From contig CAZMTA010000020.1 of NCBI GenBank assembly GCA_964569085.1, forward strand, positions 1 through 64,000: a stretch of 64,000 bases of DNA. The letters are read 5' to 3'. The notes beneath the pieces are model-generated. The model saw nothing but the letters and a program-made list of their open reading frames with translations. It did no database searches and had not been told where the DNA came from. This document shows positions 53,598 to 62,345 of this stretch, in pieces. This DNA comes from JAJCZZ01 sp964569085. GTDB lineage: Bacteria > Gemmatimonadota > Gemmatimonadetes > Longimicrobiales > Gaopeijiaceae. Every line of letters begins with the position of its first letter. Within the stretch, counting starts at the first letter, position 1. A program made the translations under genes and the position numbers.

Positions 53598-55250
53598 TCA
53601 CCTCTCCTTCCGTCCGGGTCCCCGGAGCACGTGCCCGGGGCGGGCGCCGGTGTGCCGGCCCCCCTCCTCGATCACCACCTCGCCGTTCACGACCACCCAG
53701 TCGATGCCCTCGGGGAAGAGCACGGGCTCGTCGTAGGTGGCCCGGTCCTGCACCCGCTCCAGGTCGAAGACGACCACGTCGGCCCAGAAGCCCTCGCGGA
53801 GGAGCCCCCTCCCCTCCAGCCGCATCCGGGTGGCGGGCCACGAGGTCATCTTCCGGACCGCCTCGGGGAGCGTGAGCACCCCCTCGTCCCGGACGTAGCG
53901 GGCCAGGATCCGCGGGAAGGTCCCGTAGCTGCGCGGGTGCGGCAGCCCCAGCACGTCCTCCGCGCCGGCCTCCAGCGCGGCGCCGGCGTCGCTCCCGATG
54001 CTCACCCACGGCCGCTGGAGCGCCCAGCGCACGTCGTCCTCGCTCATCATGTGGTAGATGGCCATAACCCGGCCCTCGCCCTGGGCCACCAGGTCCCACG
54101 CGGCGTCGGCGGGCTCCTTCCCCTGGGCCTCGGCGATGGCGTCCAGGCTCATCCCCTCCCAGCGGGCGTTGGCCTCGTTGCGGGCGTTCACCAGGACGAT
54201 GCCGTCCCACCCCCCGGAGGCCTCCACGATGTTCCACCACCCCGGGTAGCCCGTCTCCAGCTCCTGCTTCAGGCGGGCCCGGACCTCCGGACGGGCGATC
54301 CGGGCCCGGACCGAGTCCATGCCGCCGTCGAACGCCCAGGAGGGGATCGTGGCCTCCAGCCCCGTCCCCCCGGCGGTGTAGGGGTACTGGTCGGCGGCCA
54401 CGTCCACCCCCCGGGCCCGGGCGGCCTCGATGCGCTCCGCGGCCTCGCGGATGAGCGTGCCCCAGCCGGGCTCGTACGCCGCCTTGTAGTGGAAGATCTC
54501 CACCGGGAGGCCGGCCCGCTCGCCCACCTCGATGGCCTCCTCCACCGCCTCCACCAGCTCCCGGCCCTCGCCCCGGATGTGGGAGGCGTAGACGCCGCCG
54601 TGCTCGGCGGCCACCTCGGCCACCGCCACCAGCTCGTCGGTGTCGGCGAAGGAGGAGGGCGGGTAGATGAGCGCGGTGGTCATTCCCATGACCCCCTGCT
54701 CCATGGCGCGCCGCATGATGGCGCGCATCTCCTCCAGCTCGCCCGGCGTGGGGGCCCGGTCGGCGGCGCCCAGGACGGCGGTGCGGGCCTGGGTCTCGGA
54801 GAAGTAGCTCCCGAAGTTCAGGGAGATCCCCGCCTCCTCCAGGCCGCGGAAGTAGTCCGAGATGGAGTCCACGGGCACCGGGGTGCCCCCTTCCCCGCCG
54901 ATGGCGGTGGTGACGCCCATGCGGAGCTTGTTCTCGGCGAGCCCGTTCCGGGGAAGCACGCTCCCCGACTGGTCCATCATGTCGATGAACCCCGGGGCCA
55001 CGTACCGGCCCGTGGCGTCGATCTCCCGCACCGCCGGCCCCCGCACCACCCCGATCCGCGCCACCCGCCCGTCCCGGATGGCCACGTCGGCGGCGATCCA
55101 CGGGTTCCCGGCGCCGTCCAGGACGCGGCCGTTGCGGATCACCAGGTCCCACGCGCCCTCCGAGGCGGTCTGGGCGTGGAGGGAGGGGGCCGCCGGGGCC
55201 AGGAGGAGGAGGGCGGCGAGGAGGCGGGGGAGTCGGGCGGGGATCGTCAT
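53598..55250 (-). CDS. N-acyl-D-amino-acid deacylase-like amidohydrolase with altered metal site
   Basis: A 550-residue secreted amidohydrolase (signal peptide to LHAQ). The composite beta-sandwich and barrel fold is clear: LVIRNGRVLDGAGNPWIAADVAIRDGRVA (in segments), ASHIRGEG, IFHYKAA and SIGSDAG give three usual ligands (His, His, Asp). The first metal motif, normally GFIDxHxH, reads GFIDMMDQS, and the position of the metal-binding Cys (GNCG) is IGGEGG. The enzyme may use a single metal or act on other N-acyl compounds. ATG at 55250; divergent from the YkvI-type transporter. Confidence 0.8.
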   Translation of the reverse strand: MTIPARLPRLLAALLLLAPAAPSLHAQTASEGAWDLVIRNGRVLDGAGNPWIAADVAIRDGRVARIGVVRGPAVREIDATGRYVAPGFIDMMDQSGSVLPRNGLAENKLRMGVTTAIGGEGGTPVPVDSISDYFRGLEEAGISLNFGSYFSETQARTAVLGAADRAPTPGELEEMRAIMRRAMEQGVMGMTTALIYPPSSFADTDELVAVAEVAAEHGGVYASHIRGEGRELVEAVEEAIEVGERAGLPVEIFHYKAAYEPGWGTLIREAAERIEAARARGVDVAADQYPYTAGGTGLEATIPSWAFDGGMDSVRARIARPEVRARLKQELETGYPGWWNIVEASGGWDGIVLVNARNEANARWEGMSLDAIAEAQGKEPADAAWDLVAQGEGRVMAIYHMMSEDDVRWALQRPWVSIGSDAGAALEAGAEDVLGLPHPRSYGTFPRILARYVRDEGVLTLPEAVRKMTSWPATRMRLEGRGLLREGFWADVVVFDLERVQDRATYDEPVLFPEGIDWVVVNGEVVIEEGGRHTGARPGHVLRGPGRKER

Positions 55251-55331
55251 GGCCGCGAAGCTAGCACGGGTCGGGACGGGAGGCACGGCCGGATTGGCCC
55301 GGGACCGGCCCCCACCCTAGCTTCGCCCGCC

Positions 55332-56480
55332 ATGCCCTCACCCGAACGCGGCACCTCGCCCCCGATCCTCCTCTTCCGGCGCTACCTGCTGCCCGGCTTC
55401 GTCTTCCAGTCCGTCGTGGTGGCGGGAGGGTATGGCACCGGCCGGGAGCTCGTGGAGTTCTTCCTGACCCAGGGTCCCCTGGGCGGCCTCCTGGCGCTGA
55501 CGGTCTCCACCCTGGTCTGGAGCGCCGTGTGCATGGCGTCGTTCGAGTTCGCCCGGCGCTTCCGGGCCTTCGACTACCGGCACTTCTTCCAGGAGCTCCT
55601 GGGGCGGGGCTGGGTGCTCTTCGAGATCGGGTACGTCACCCTGCTCTTCATCGTCCTGGCCGTCATCGCGGCGGCCTCGGGCACGATCCTGGAGGAGACC
55701 TTCGGCCTGAACTACTGGATCGGCGTGGGCACGGTCATGGTGGCCGTGGGGGCGCTGGTCTTCGGGGGCTCGGAGACCGTGGAGAAGTTCCTCACGGGCT
55801 GGTCCTTCCTCCTCTACGCCGTCTACGTCCTCTTCTTCGTCTGGTGCTTCCGCGCCTTCGGACCCGAGATCGGGGCCACCCTGGGCTCGGAGCCCGCCGG
55901 GAGCGGGTGGGCGTGGGCCGGGCTCCGCTACGCCGGCTACAACCTGGCGGTCATCCCGGCCGTCCTCATGACGGTCCGGACCCACGAGTCCCGCCGCCAG
56001 AGCCTCGTGTCCGGGGCGCTGGCCGGACCCATCGCCATCGTCCCGGGCCTCCTCTTCTACCTGGCGATGGTGGGCCAGTACCCCGCCATCCTGGACCGGC
56101 CGGTGCCGGCCAACCATCTCCTGGAGGTCCTGGGTTCACGGAGCTTCCAGGTGGCCTTCCAGGTGGTCCTCTTCGGGACGCTGGTGGAGACGGGGGCCGG
56201 GCTGATCCACGCCGTCAACGAGCGCATCGCCGGGGTGGTGCGGGAGCGCCACGGCGAGCTGCCCCGCTGGGTCCGCCCCGCCGTGGCGCTGGCCTTCCTG
56301 GGGATGGGCACCTTCATCGCCCGCTTCGGGCTCATCGACCTCATCGCGGCGGGGTACGGCACGCTCACCCTGGCCTTCATCGCGGTCTACGTGGTGCCGA
56401 TCCTGACCGTGGGGGTGTGGAAGCTCCGGACGCGGCGCGGCACCGTACCGGGCGCGGGCCCGCCCGCCTCGACGCCCTAG
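55332..56480 (+). CDS. YkvI-family membrane transporter
   Basis: A 382-residue protein with about ten to eleven membrane helices. The opening FVFQSVVVAGGYGTGRELVEFFLTQGP and the later GAGLIHAVNERI segments match YkvI-type proteins of the amino acid-polyamine-organocation superfamily. The substrate is not known. It converges on the creatininase-type gene, their stops overlapping by 3-4 nt. Neighbours that hydrolyse N-acyl amino acids and amides suggest an amino-acid-like substrate, as an inference. Confidence 0.75.
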   Translation: MPSPERGTSPPILLFRRYLLPGFVFQSVVVAGGYGTGRELVEFFLTQGPLGGLLALTVSTLVWSAVCMASFEFARRFRAFDYRHFFQELLGRGWVLFEIGYVTLLFIVLAVIAAASGTILEETFGLNYWIGVGTVMVAVGALVFGGSETVEKFLTGWSFLLYAVYVLFFVWCFRAFGPEIGATLGSEPAGSGWAWAGLRYAGYNLAVIPAVLMTVRTHESRRQSLVSGALAGPIAIVPGLLFYLAMVGQYPAILDRPVPANHLLEVLGSRSFQVAFQVVLFGTLVETGAGLIHAVNERIAGVVRERHGELPRWVRPAVALAFLGMGTFIARFGLIDLIAAGYGTLTLAFIAVYVVPILTVGVWKLRTRRGTVPGAGPPASTP

Positions 56481-57241
56481 CGGTAGAGCGCGTCCGGGTC
56501 CGCCTGGGCCAGCTCCACCAGGTAGCCCGCGAGCTTGTCCACCACCGCCTCGTAGACGGCGGCGCCCTTGGCCGGGGTGGCCCGGGACGGATCGCCGACG
56601 CCGGTGTCCTCGGTCACCTGGGACCAGCGCCGCGGCGCCCAGGCCCACCCCTCCCGGTGGGCGGCCATGCGCCACGCCCGCGCCGCCCCGGGCCCGGCCT
56701 CCTCCAGGGGGCGGACCCCGTCGGGGTCCAGGTGCAGCATGAGGCTCGTCTCCAGCTCCCCGGCGTGGTCGCCGGGCTCGTCGAGCGCCTCGTGGGTCCC
56801 GGGGATGGCGTACGTGGCCACCACCGAGAGGAAGACCGGGGTGGCCTCCTGGAGCTCGCGCACCATGCCGCGGAAGTCGTTGCCGCCGTGGGCGTTCAGG
56901 ATCACCAGCTTCTCCACGCCCCATCCCTCGACGCTCTCCACCACGTCGGAGAGGACGGCGGCCATGGTGGAGGGGTGCATGTTCACCGTCCCCGCCAGGT
57001 CCATCTGCTGGGCGTTGGCGCCGAAGGGGACGGCGGGGAGCACGAGGCTCCGCGCGCCCCGGCGCCACGCCCGCTCGGCCGCGCCGGCGGCCAGCGCCGC
57101 CGCCTGGACCGTGTCCGTGGCGTAGGGGAGGTGGAGGTTGTGGGGCTCGGTGGCGCCCCAGGGAAGCACCGCCACGTCCCAGGCCCCGTCCCGGACCTCG
57201 GGCCAGACCGCCTCGGCCAGGAGCCAGGGGCGCCGGGTCAT
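56477..57241 (-). CDS. Creatininase-family amidohydrolase
   Basis: A 254-residue protein with the family pattern: LPWGATEPHNLHLPYATDT (metal ligands Glu/His/Asp), VPFGANAQQMDLAGT, LVILNAHGGNDF and DHAGELETSLML. The family opens cyclic or linear amides (creatinine, formamides such as MftE and FAPy hydrolases). The substrate here is unknown. ATG at 57241 is one nt after the symporter stop, so it is in the gdh-symporter operon. Confidence 0.83.
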   Translation of the reverse strand: MTRRPWLLAEAVWPEVRDGAWDVAVLPWGATEPHNLHLPYATDTVQAAALAAGAAERAWRRGARSLVLPAVPFGANAQQMDLAGTVNMHPSTMAAVLSDVVESVEGWGVEKLVILNAHGGNDFRGMVRELQEATPVFLSVVATYAIPGTHEALDEPGDHAGELETSLMLHLDPDGVRPLEEAGPGAARAWRMAAHREGWAWAPRRWSQVTEDTGVGDPSRATPAKGAAVYEAVVDKLAGYLVELAQADPDALYR

Positions 57242-57242
57242 C

Positions 57243-58547
57243 TCAGCGCCCCGCCGGGCTCCCGGGGCCGCCTGCGGACGGCCCGTCACCGGGAGGCGTC
57301 GTCCGAGCCCCGACCGCGCCCTCGCCGTCTCCCCGCACCCCGTCCTCGCCTCCCACCCAGGCGTCCACCAGGGCCGACGTGGTGATCTGCCCGATGTTGT
57401 TGGTGGCGCTCCGGAACATGTCCGGGATCCGGTCGATGCCCAGGAGGATGGCCAGGCCGCCCATGGGGATGCCCACCGTCTCCAGGGCCGGGGCCAGCGT
57501 CATGACGCCCGACGACGGCACCGGGGCCACGGTCAGGGACACCAGGAAGGTGGCCAGCACCGCCCCGCCCACCGCCGCCAGGGGGAAGGGCACGGCGTAG
57601 AGGTGGGCCAGGAAGACGATGGCCGCGCCCTGGAAGAGCGCGCTCCCGGCCCGGTACATGGAGGCGCCCAGGGGAAGGACCAGGTCCGCCACCGTCTCGG
57701 AGACGCCCAGGTTCTCCTGGGCCTCCTCCAGCGCCACCGGGAGCGCCGTCACCGTGCTGGTGGTGGAGAAGGCGATGGACCACGCGCCGAAGCTCCCGCC
57801 CAGCAATCGCCCGGGACCGAGACCGGCGAAGATCCGCGCCGGGACCACGTAGACCAGCGCGATGTGGATGGCCAGGCCGATCACCACGCAGACCACGAAG
57901 ACCGCCAGGTTCTGCACCAGGTCCCAGCCCAGCCGGGCCGTGACCGGGGCGGCCAGGGCGAAGATGCCCACCGGCGCCGTCCACAGGATCCACCAGGTGA
58001 GCTTGATGAGCGCCTCGCCGGCGCTGTCGAAGAAGGCCACCAGGGGCGCCCGCTTCTCCGGATCCAGGGCGCCGGTGGCCGCCGCCAGCAGCGCCGTGAA
58101 GACGATGAGCGGGAGGAGCGAGCCCGCGCTGGCCGCCGCGAAGGGGTTGGCCGGGATGAGGCTCACCAGGAAGTCCACGAACCCGGGGAGCTCCGGCGCC
58201 TCGGTGGCCGCCACCACCGGCATCTCGATGTCGGCCGCGAAGCGCAGCCCCACCCACATGACCCCCATCCCGATGAGGATGGCCGGGAAGATGCTCACCC
58301 AGAAGAAGCCCAGGGTGAACCCGCCCAGCCGTCCCAGCTTCCGCGGATCGCCGAGCCGGGCCACGGCGGTGAAGATCACCGCCACCACCAGGGGGATGAC
58401 CACCATCCGGATGGCGTTGATGAACGCCGTACCCAGGGGCTCCACCCCGGTGGCCAGCGCCATGAGGAAGCCCGAGCCGGTCGCTGCCGCCAGGAGGCCG
58501 AGGGCGAGTCCGGCGAAGAGGCCGAGAGCGATGAGGACGTGGAACAT
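57243..58547 (-). CDS. DAACS-family dicarboxylate/amino-acid carrier lacking sodium-site motifs
   Basis: A 434-residue membrane carrier of the glutamate/aspartate symporter fold. The Ser-rich HP1 loop is FSTTSTVTALP. The TM7 motif NMDGT is replaced by YRAGS. In TM8, IDRIPDMFRSATNNIGQ keeps the two Asp, the substrate-binding Arg and the Asn of the usual pattern, but the final Asp of NxxGD is Gln. These positions form sodium sites in archaeal GltPh, so this carrier may be sodium-independent. Proximity to glutamate dehydrogenase supports glutamate or a related acid as substrate. Confidence 0.85.
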   Translation of the reverse strand: MFHVLIALGLFAGLALGLLAAATGSGFLMALATGVEPLGTAFINAIRMVVIPLVVAVIFTAVARLGDPRKLGRLGGFTLGFFWVSIFPAILIGMGVMWVGLRFAADIEMPVVAATEAPELPGFVDFLVSLIPANPFAAASAGSLLPLIVFTALLAAATGALDPEKRAPLVAFFDSAGEALIKLTWWILWTAPVGIFALAAPVTARLGWDLVQNLAVFVVCVVIGLAIHIALVYVVPARIFAGLGPGRLLGGSFGAWSIAFSTTSTVTALPVALEEAQENLGVSETVADLVLPLGASMYRAGSALFQGAAIVFLAHLYAVPFPLAAVGGAVLATFLVSLTVAPVPSSGVMTLAPALETVGIPMGGLAILLGIDRIPDMFRSATNNIGQITTSALVDAWVGGEDGVRGDGEGAVGARTTPPGDGPSAGGPGSPAGR

Positions 58548-58583
58548 GGGGGCGTGGGTTGGAGGCTCGGGAACGCCCGGCGG

Positions 58584-59828
58584 CTAGAAGCCGCGGAGGC
58601 GGATGGCGTGGACGACGCGGCCCACGCCCAGGTCGTAGGCGGCGTCACGATACGGGATGGTCTCCGCCGCCGCACGGTCCCGCACCGCCTCCCACGCCGC
58701 GCGGAGCTTCTGGCGGAGCTCGTTGTTCACCCGCTCCTCGGTCCACTGGTAGCGCATCCGGTTCTGCACCCATTCCAGGTAGCTCACGGTCACCCCGCCG
58801 GCGTTGGCCAGGATGTCCGGGACGACCGGGGTGCCCCGCTCCTCCAGGTGCGCCGACGCCTCGCACTCCACCGGGGCGTTGGCCCCCTCCACCACCAGCC
58901 GGGCCTTCACGGCGTCCACGTTGCCCTCGTGGATCACGCCCTCCAGCGCCGCCGGGATCAGGACGTCCACGTCCAGCTCCAGGATCTCGCCGCCGGCCAG
59001 GCGATCGCCGGAGGCCAGCTCGGTCAGCTCCCGCTCCCGCCCCTCCGTCCGGTTCCGCTGGAAGAGCGCCTTCACGTCGAGCCCCTCCGGGGCGTACAGG
59101 CCGCCGTGCCGGTTGCTCACCGCCACGACCCGGGCGCCGGCCTCCTCGAGGAAGAGGGCGGCGTGGGAGCCCACGTTGCCGAAGCCCTGCACCGCCACCG
59201 TGGCCCCCTCCAGCTCCAGGCCCATCTCCTCGGCGGCCCACGCCGTGAGGTGGGCCACCCCCCGTCCGGTGGCCTCGGTGCGCCCCAGGGAGCCGCCCAG
59301 CTCCACCGGCTTCCCGGTCACCACGCCGGGGCGGGCGCCGGTCCCCCGGGCGTACGCGTCGTAGATCCACGCCATCTCCCGGGGCCCCGTGCCCATGTCC
59401 GGCGCCGGGATGTCCAGCTCCGGCCCGATGAGGTTCCGGAGCCGCTCGGTGAACGCCTTGGTGAGCCGCTCCAGCTCCCGCTCGGACGCCTGGCGCGGGT
59501 CCACGTCGATCCCGCCCTTCGCCCCGCCGAAGGGCACGTCCACCACCGCGGTCTTCCACGTCATGAGCTGGGCCAGGGCCAGGGCGTGCGCCCGGTCCAT
59601 GTCGGGATGGTACCGGAGCCCGCCCTTGAACGGCCCCCGGCTCTGGTCGTGCTGGACCCGGTAGCCCCGGTAGACCGAGAGCCCGCCGTCGTCCCGGACC
59701 AGGGGAAGCTCGACCTCGACGGTACGGTACGGCGTGCGCAGGAGGACCTGCATCTCGTCGTCGACCTGGAGGCGCTCCATGGCGGCGTCGACGAAGGCTT
59801 CGGTGCAGCGCTGCATGACGTTGGACAT
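58584..59828 (-). CDS. gdhA: Glutamate dehydrogenase
   Basis: A 414-residue member of the Glu/Leu/Phe/Val dehydrogenase family. The GPFKGGLRYHPDM segment, the catalytic Lys region DVPFGGAKGGIDVDP and the NAD(P) motif VAVQGFGNVGSHAA are intact. It interconverts glutamate with 2-oxoglutarate and ammonium. Cofactor preference cannot be fixed. The ATG is at 59828. Three-gene unit: dehydrogenase, carrier, creatininase-type hydrolase. A LacI-type palindrome lies 118 nt upstream. Confidence 0.94.
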   Translation of the reverse strand: MSNVMQRCTEAFVDAAMERLQVDDEMQVLLRTPYRTVEVELPLVRDDGGLSVYRGYRVQHDQSRGPFKGGLRYHPDMDRAHALALAQLMTWKTAVVDVPFGGAKGGIDVDPRQASERELERLTKAFTERLRNLIGPELDIPAPDMGTGPREMAWIYDAYARGTGARPGVVTGKPVELGGSLGRTEATGRGVAHLTAWAAEEMGLELEGATVAVQGFGNVGSHAALFLEEAGARVVAVSNRHGGLYAPEGLDVKALFQRNRTEGRERELTELASGDRLAGGEILELDVDVLIPAALEGVIHEGNVDAVKARLVVEGANAPVECEASAHLEERGTPVVPDILANAGGVTVSYLEWVQNRMRYQWTEERVNNELRQKLRAAWEAVRDRAAAETIPYRDAAYDLGVGRVVHAIRLRGF

Positions 59829-60165
59829 GCGGGATCCGGTTGAAGACGGGGAGCACGGGCCCCTCACGATGGACGTCCCGCCCACCCGGGGAAACCCCTG
59901 GCAGCCGGGATTCCGGCACGGCTCCGGTCCCCGATTCCCCCCCGCTGAAACGTTTCAAGCGTCGGGATATCTCCCACATCGCCCTCCGTACGAACCCCTA
60001 CGGCGGGAGGGGCCGCGGCGGCTCCACCTTGGGAGCATGACGAGAGCGGCCCGGTCCGGCGCTCCCGACGACATGGCGGATCGACCCGCTCCGAGCGGGA
60101 CGACATAGATCGAGCATCCAGCAGCAGCGGGACACGGATACCTCCACGCAGGAGGACGATCAGCC
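59829..60165. other. 337-nt gap between gdhA and the cytochrome cluster
   Basis: Non-coding on both strands as far as I can see. It holds the palindrome at 59946-59957, a small hairpin CCCGCT/AGCGGG near 60085-60099 without T-run, and a good ribosome site (GGAGG) before 60166. Bidirectional promoters must lie here, but I see no clear -35/-10 pair. Confidence 0.6.
59946..59957. promoter_or_regulatory. LacI/GalR-type operator candidate
   Basis: The perfect 12-bp palindrome TGAAACGTTTCA has the central AACGTT of LacI-family operators. It lies 118 nt upstream of gdhA and 209 nt upstream of the cytochrome cluster. No LacI-family gene is in the window. Confidence 0.5.
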
Positions 60166-60906
60166 ATGGACGTCGACGTCACGACCGGGAGCCCCCTCCC
60201 CGTCCGCGCCACCGCCCACACCAGCCTCCTCCCCCTCTCGTGGGCCCTGGCCGGCGGCATCCTGGCCGGGGGCCTCCTCCCCTTCAGCGTCGCGGTGGCG
60301 GGCACGGCCTCCTCCGGCGCGGCGCCGGCCTCGGTGACCATCCTCTTCGTCCTGGGCGCGCTGGCCGGGATCGTCCACGGGGGCATTCTGGCCTACCTGG
60401 CCCGCGACGTCTCCCTCGGCCGCGGGGCGGCCTTCCGCTCGGTGCTCCTGGCCGCGGGGCTCGTCCTGGTCCTGGCCCTTCCGTTCTGGTTCGTCGCCCT
60501 CCACCTGGCGCTCACCGGGCCGTTCCTGGCCCGGGGGATGCCTCCGGCCGCCGGGGTGGCCCTCTCCTGGCTGGTGGGCGTCGCGGTCTGCGGGTGGGCC
60601 GCCGTCGAAGGATGGCACGGCCTCCGCACCGCCTTCCTGCGCTGGCCGGAGCGCCGGCCCGGCAGCCTCGTGCTGGCGGCCACCCTGGCCTTCCTCGCAA
60701 CCCGCTTCCTCATGGAGCGCCCCGCCATCTGGGGGACCGACATCCAGCTCAAGGGGCTGGGCGCGGTCATCCTGGCCCTCGGCGCGACCCTCTGGATCGC
60801 GCTTCCCGTCGTCCTCGCCGCCCTCCACGGCGCCCACCGCCTCCTGGGGGACCGGTTCTTCCCCAGCGAGGACCCCCACGTCGACCCCTCCTTCCCCGGA
60901 GCCTGA
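60166..60906 (+). CDS. Polytopic membrane protein at the head of the cytochrome cluster
   Basis: A 246-residue protein with about seven hydrophobic segments, Ala/Leu/Gly-rich. Several His occur in or near helices (IVHGG, ALHLAL, GWHG, ALHGAHRL) and could bind b-type haem, but no known cytochrome b motif is recognised. The ATG at 60166 has GGAGG 13 nt upstream. Two nt separate its stop from the 9-heme cytochrome ATG. An electron-transfer or quinol role is an inference from context only. Confidence 0.6.
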   Translation: MDVDVTTGSPLPVRATAHTSLLPLSWALAGGILAGGLLPFSVAVAGTASSGAAPASVTILFVLGALAGIVHGGILAYLARDVSLGRGAAFRSVLLAAGLVLVLALPFWFVALHLALTGPFLARGMPPAAGVALSWLVGVAVCGWAAVEGWHGLRTAFLRWPERRPGSLVLAATLAFLATRFLMERPAIWGTDIQLKGLGAVILALGATLWIALPVVLAALHGAHRLLGDRFFPSEDPHVDPSFPGA

Positions 60907-60908
60907 CC

Positions 60909-62324
60909 ATGCCGTCGAGACTCGTGAAGGCACTCTGTGTCGCCCTGCTGGCCGCGGCCGCCACCGCCGCCTGCACCGACGAGGTCTTCCGGACCTTGCC
61001 TCCCTTCGAGGATCCCCCCACCGCCGCGGCGGGCTTCCTCGGCTACACGGGCCAGGACTCCGACACCCCGGTGTGCGGCAACTGCCACGTCGGGAAGACG
61101 GCCGAGTGGGAAGGGACCGGCCATGCGAACGCCTGGGAGGACCTCCAGGCCAGCGGCCATGCCCAGGAGTCGTGCGAGGGATGCCACACGGTGGGTGAGA
61201 TGGGCAACCCCGTGGAGAACCCCTCCGTGGGGTACGCGGCCACCGGCGACGCGCGCTACCACGACGTCCAGTGCGAGAGCTGCCACGGCCCCGGCCTCGA
61301 CCACGTGACCAACCCCGACGCCACCCAGCCCCTGGCGCAGGTGTCGGTGGGCGTGGACCTCGAGGCGGGCTGCGGCGAGTGCCATCAGGGCACGCACAAC
61401 CCCTTCGTGGAGGAGTGGGCCCAGTCCCAGCACGGCTCCCCCAACCCGTACCCCCAGGGACGAGACGCCTGCCAGGGATGCCACGAGGGCAAGGCGGCCC
61501 TCCGGGCCCTGGGCGTGAACACCTCGTACGTCGAGCAGGGCAGCGACGACCTGCTCCCCCTGGTGTGCATCGTCTGCCACGACCCCCACGACGCCACCAA
61601 CCCCCGGCAGCTCCGGTACCCCATCGACGTGCCCAGCGTGGAGCAGAACCTCTGCATGAAGTGCCACCACAAGCGCGCCGTGCCCGACGCCGGCTCGAGC
61701 TCCCGCGGTCCCCACTCGCCCCAGGGCCCCCTCCTGCTGGGTGAGGACGTGGGCTGGATCCCGCCCAACATGACGTACCAGAACGGCCAGATCGTGGGCA
61801 CCCACGGCACCGAGGCGAACCCCAGGCTCTGCGCCACCTGCCACGTGAGCCGCCTCGAGGTCACCGACGAGGCCACCGGCGACTTCGTCTTCAACGCCAC
61901 CGGCCACCTCTTCGAGCCCATCCCCTGCCTGGACGCCCAGGGCGTGCCCGTGGCCGACGGCGAGTGCGCGCTGGAGGAGCGGACCTTCAACTCCTGCACG
62001 GCCTCCGGATGCCACGGAAGCCAGGCGGCGGCCCGCTCCGCCTACCTCGTGGCCACCACGCGCATCGCGGACCTCACCGCCGAGCTGGACGCCCTCCTCG
62101 CGCAGGTCCCGGAGAGCGAGTTCAGCTCCCAGGACGACGTGTTCACCGTGGCCGAGGGCGCCGAGTTCAACGCCGGGCTGGGCGACATCCGCAGCTCGGC
62201 CATCCACAACCCCTTCCTGACCGAGGCCCTCCTCCTGGCGAGCATCCGCATCGTCGAGGACACGTACGGCGTCAGCGCCTCGGTCGGCCTCTCGCGGGCC
62301 GCCCTCCTCACTCCTCCTTCCTGA
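60909..62324 (+). CDS. Multiheme c-type cytochrome, probable lipoprotein, nine haem sites
   Basis: A 471-residue protein. The signal peptide ends with a lipobox-like TAAC (Cys22). Eight CxxCH sites are visible (CGNCH, CEGCH, CESCH, CGECH, CQGCH, CIVCH, CMKCH, CATCH) plus a ninth with a longer spacing, CTASGCH (CX4CH). The haem-free C-terminal tail is about 80 residues. Spacing resembles NrfB/DmsE-type multihaem proteins. It should carry electrons through the periplasm or outer membrane. It lies immediately upstream of a second multiheme cytochrome. Confidence 0.88.
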   Translation: MPSRLVKALCVALLAAAATAACTDEVFRTLPPFEDPPTAAAGFLGYTGQDSDTPVCGNCHVGKTAEWEGTGHANAWEDLQASGHAQESCEGCHTVGEMGNPVENPSVGYAATGDARYHDVQCESCHGPGLDHVTNPDATQPLAQVSVGVDLEAGCGECHQGTHNPFVEEWAQSQHGSPNPYPQGRDACQGCHEGKAALRALGVNTSYVEQGSDDLLPLVCIVCHDPHDATNPRQLRYPIDVPSVEQNLCMKCHHKRAVPDAGSSSRGPHSPQGPLLLGEDVGWIPPNMTYQNGQIVGTHGTEANPRLCATCHVSRLEVTDEATGDFVFNATGHLFEPIPCLDAQGVPVADGECALEERTFNSCTASGCHGSQAAARSAYLVATTRIADLTAELDALLAQVPESEFSSQDDVFTVAEGAEFNAGLGDIRSSAIHNPFLTEALLLASIRIVEDTYGVSASVGLSRAALLTPPS

Positions 62325-62345
62325 GCGGGCGCCGGGAGCCCGGCG

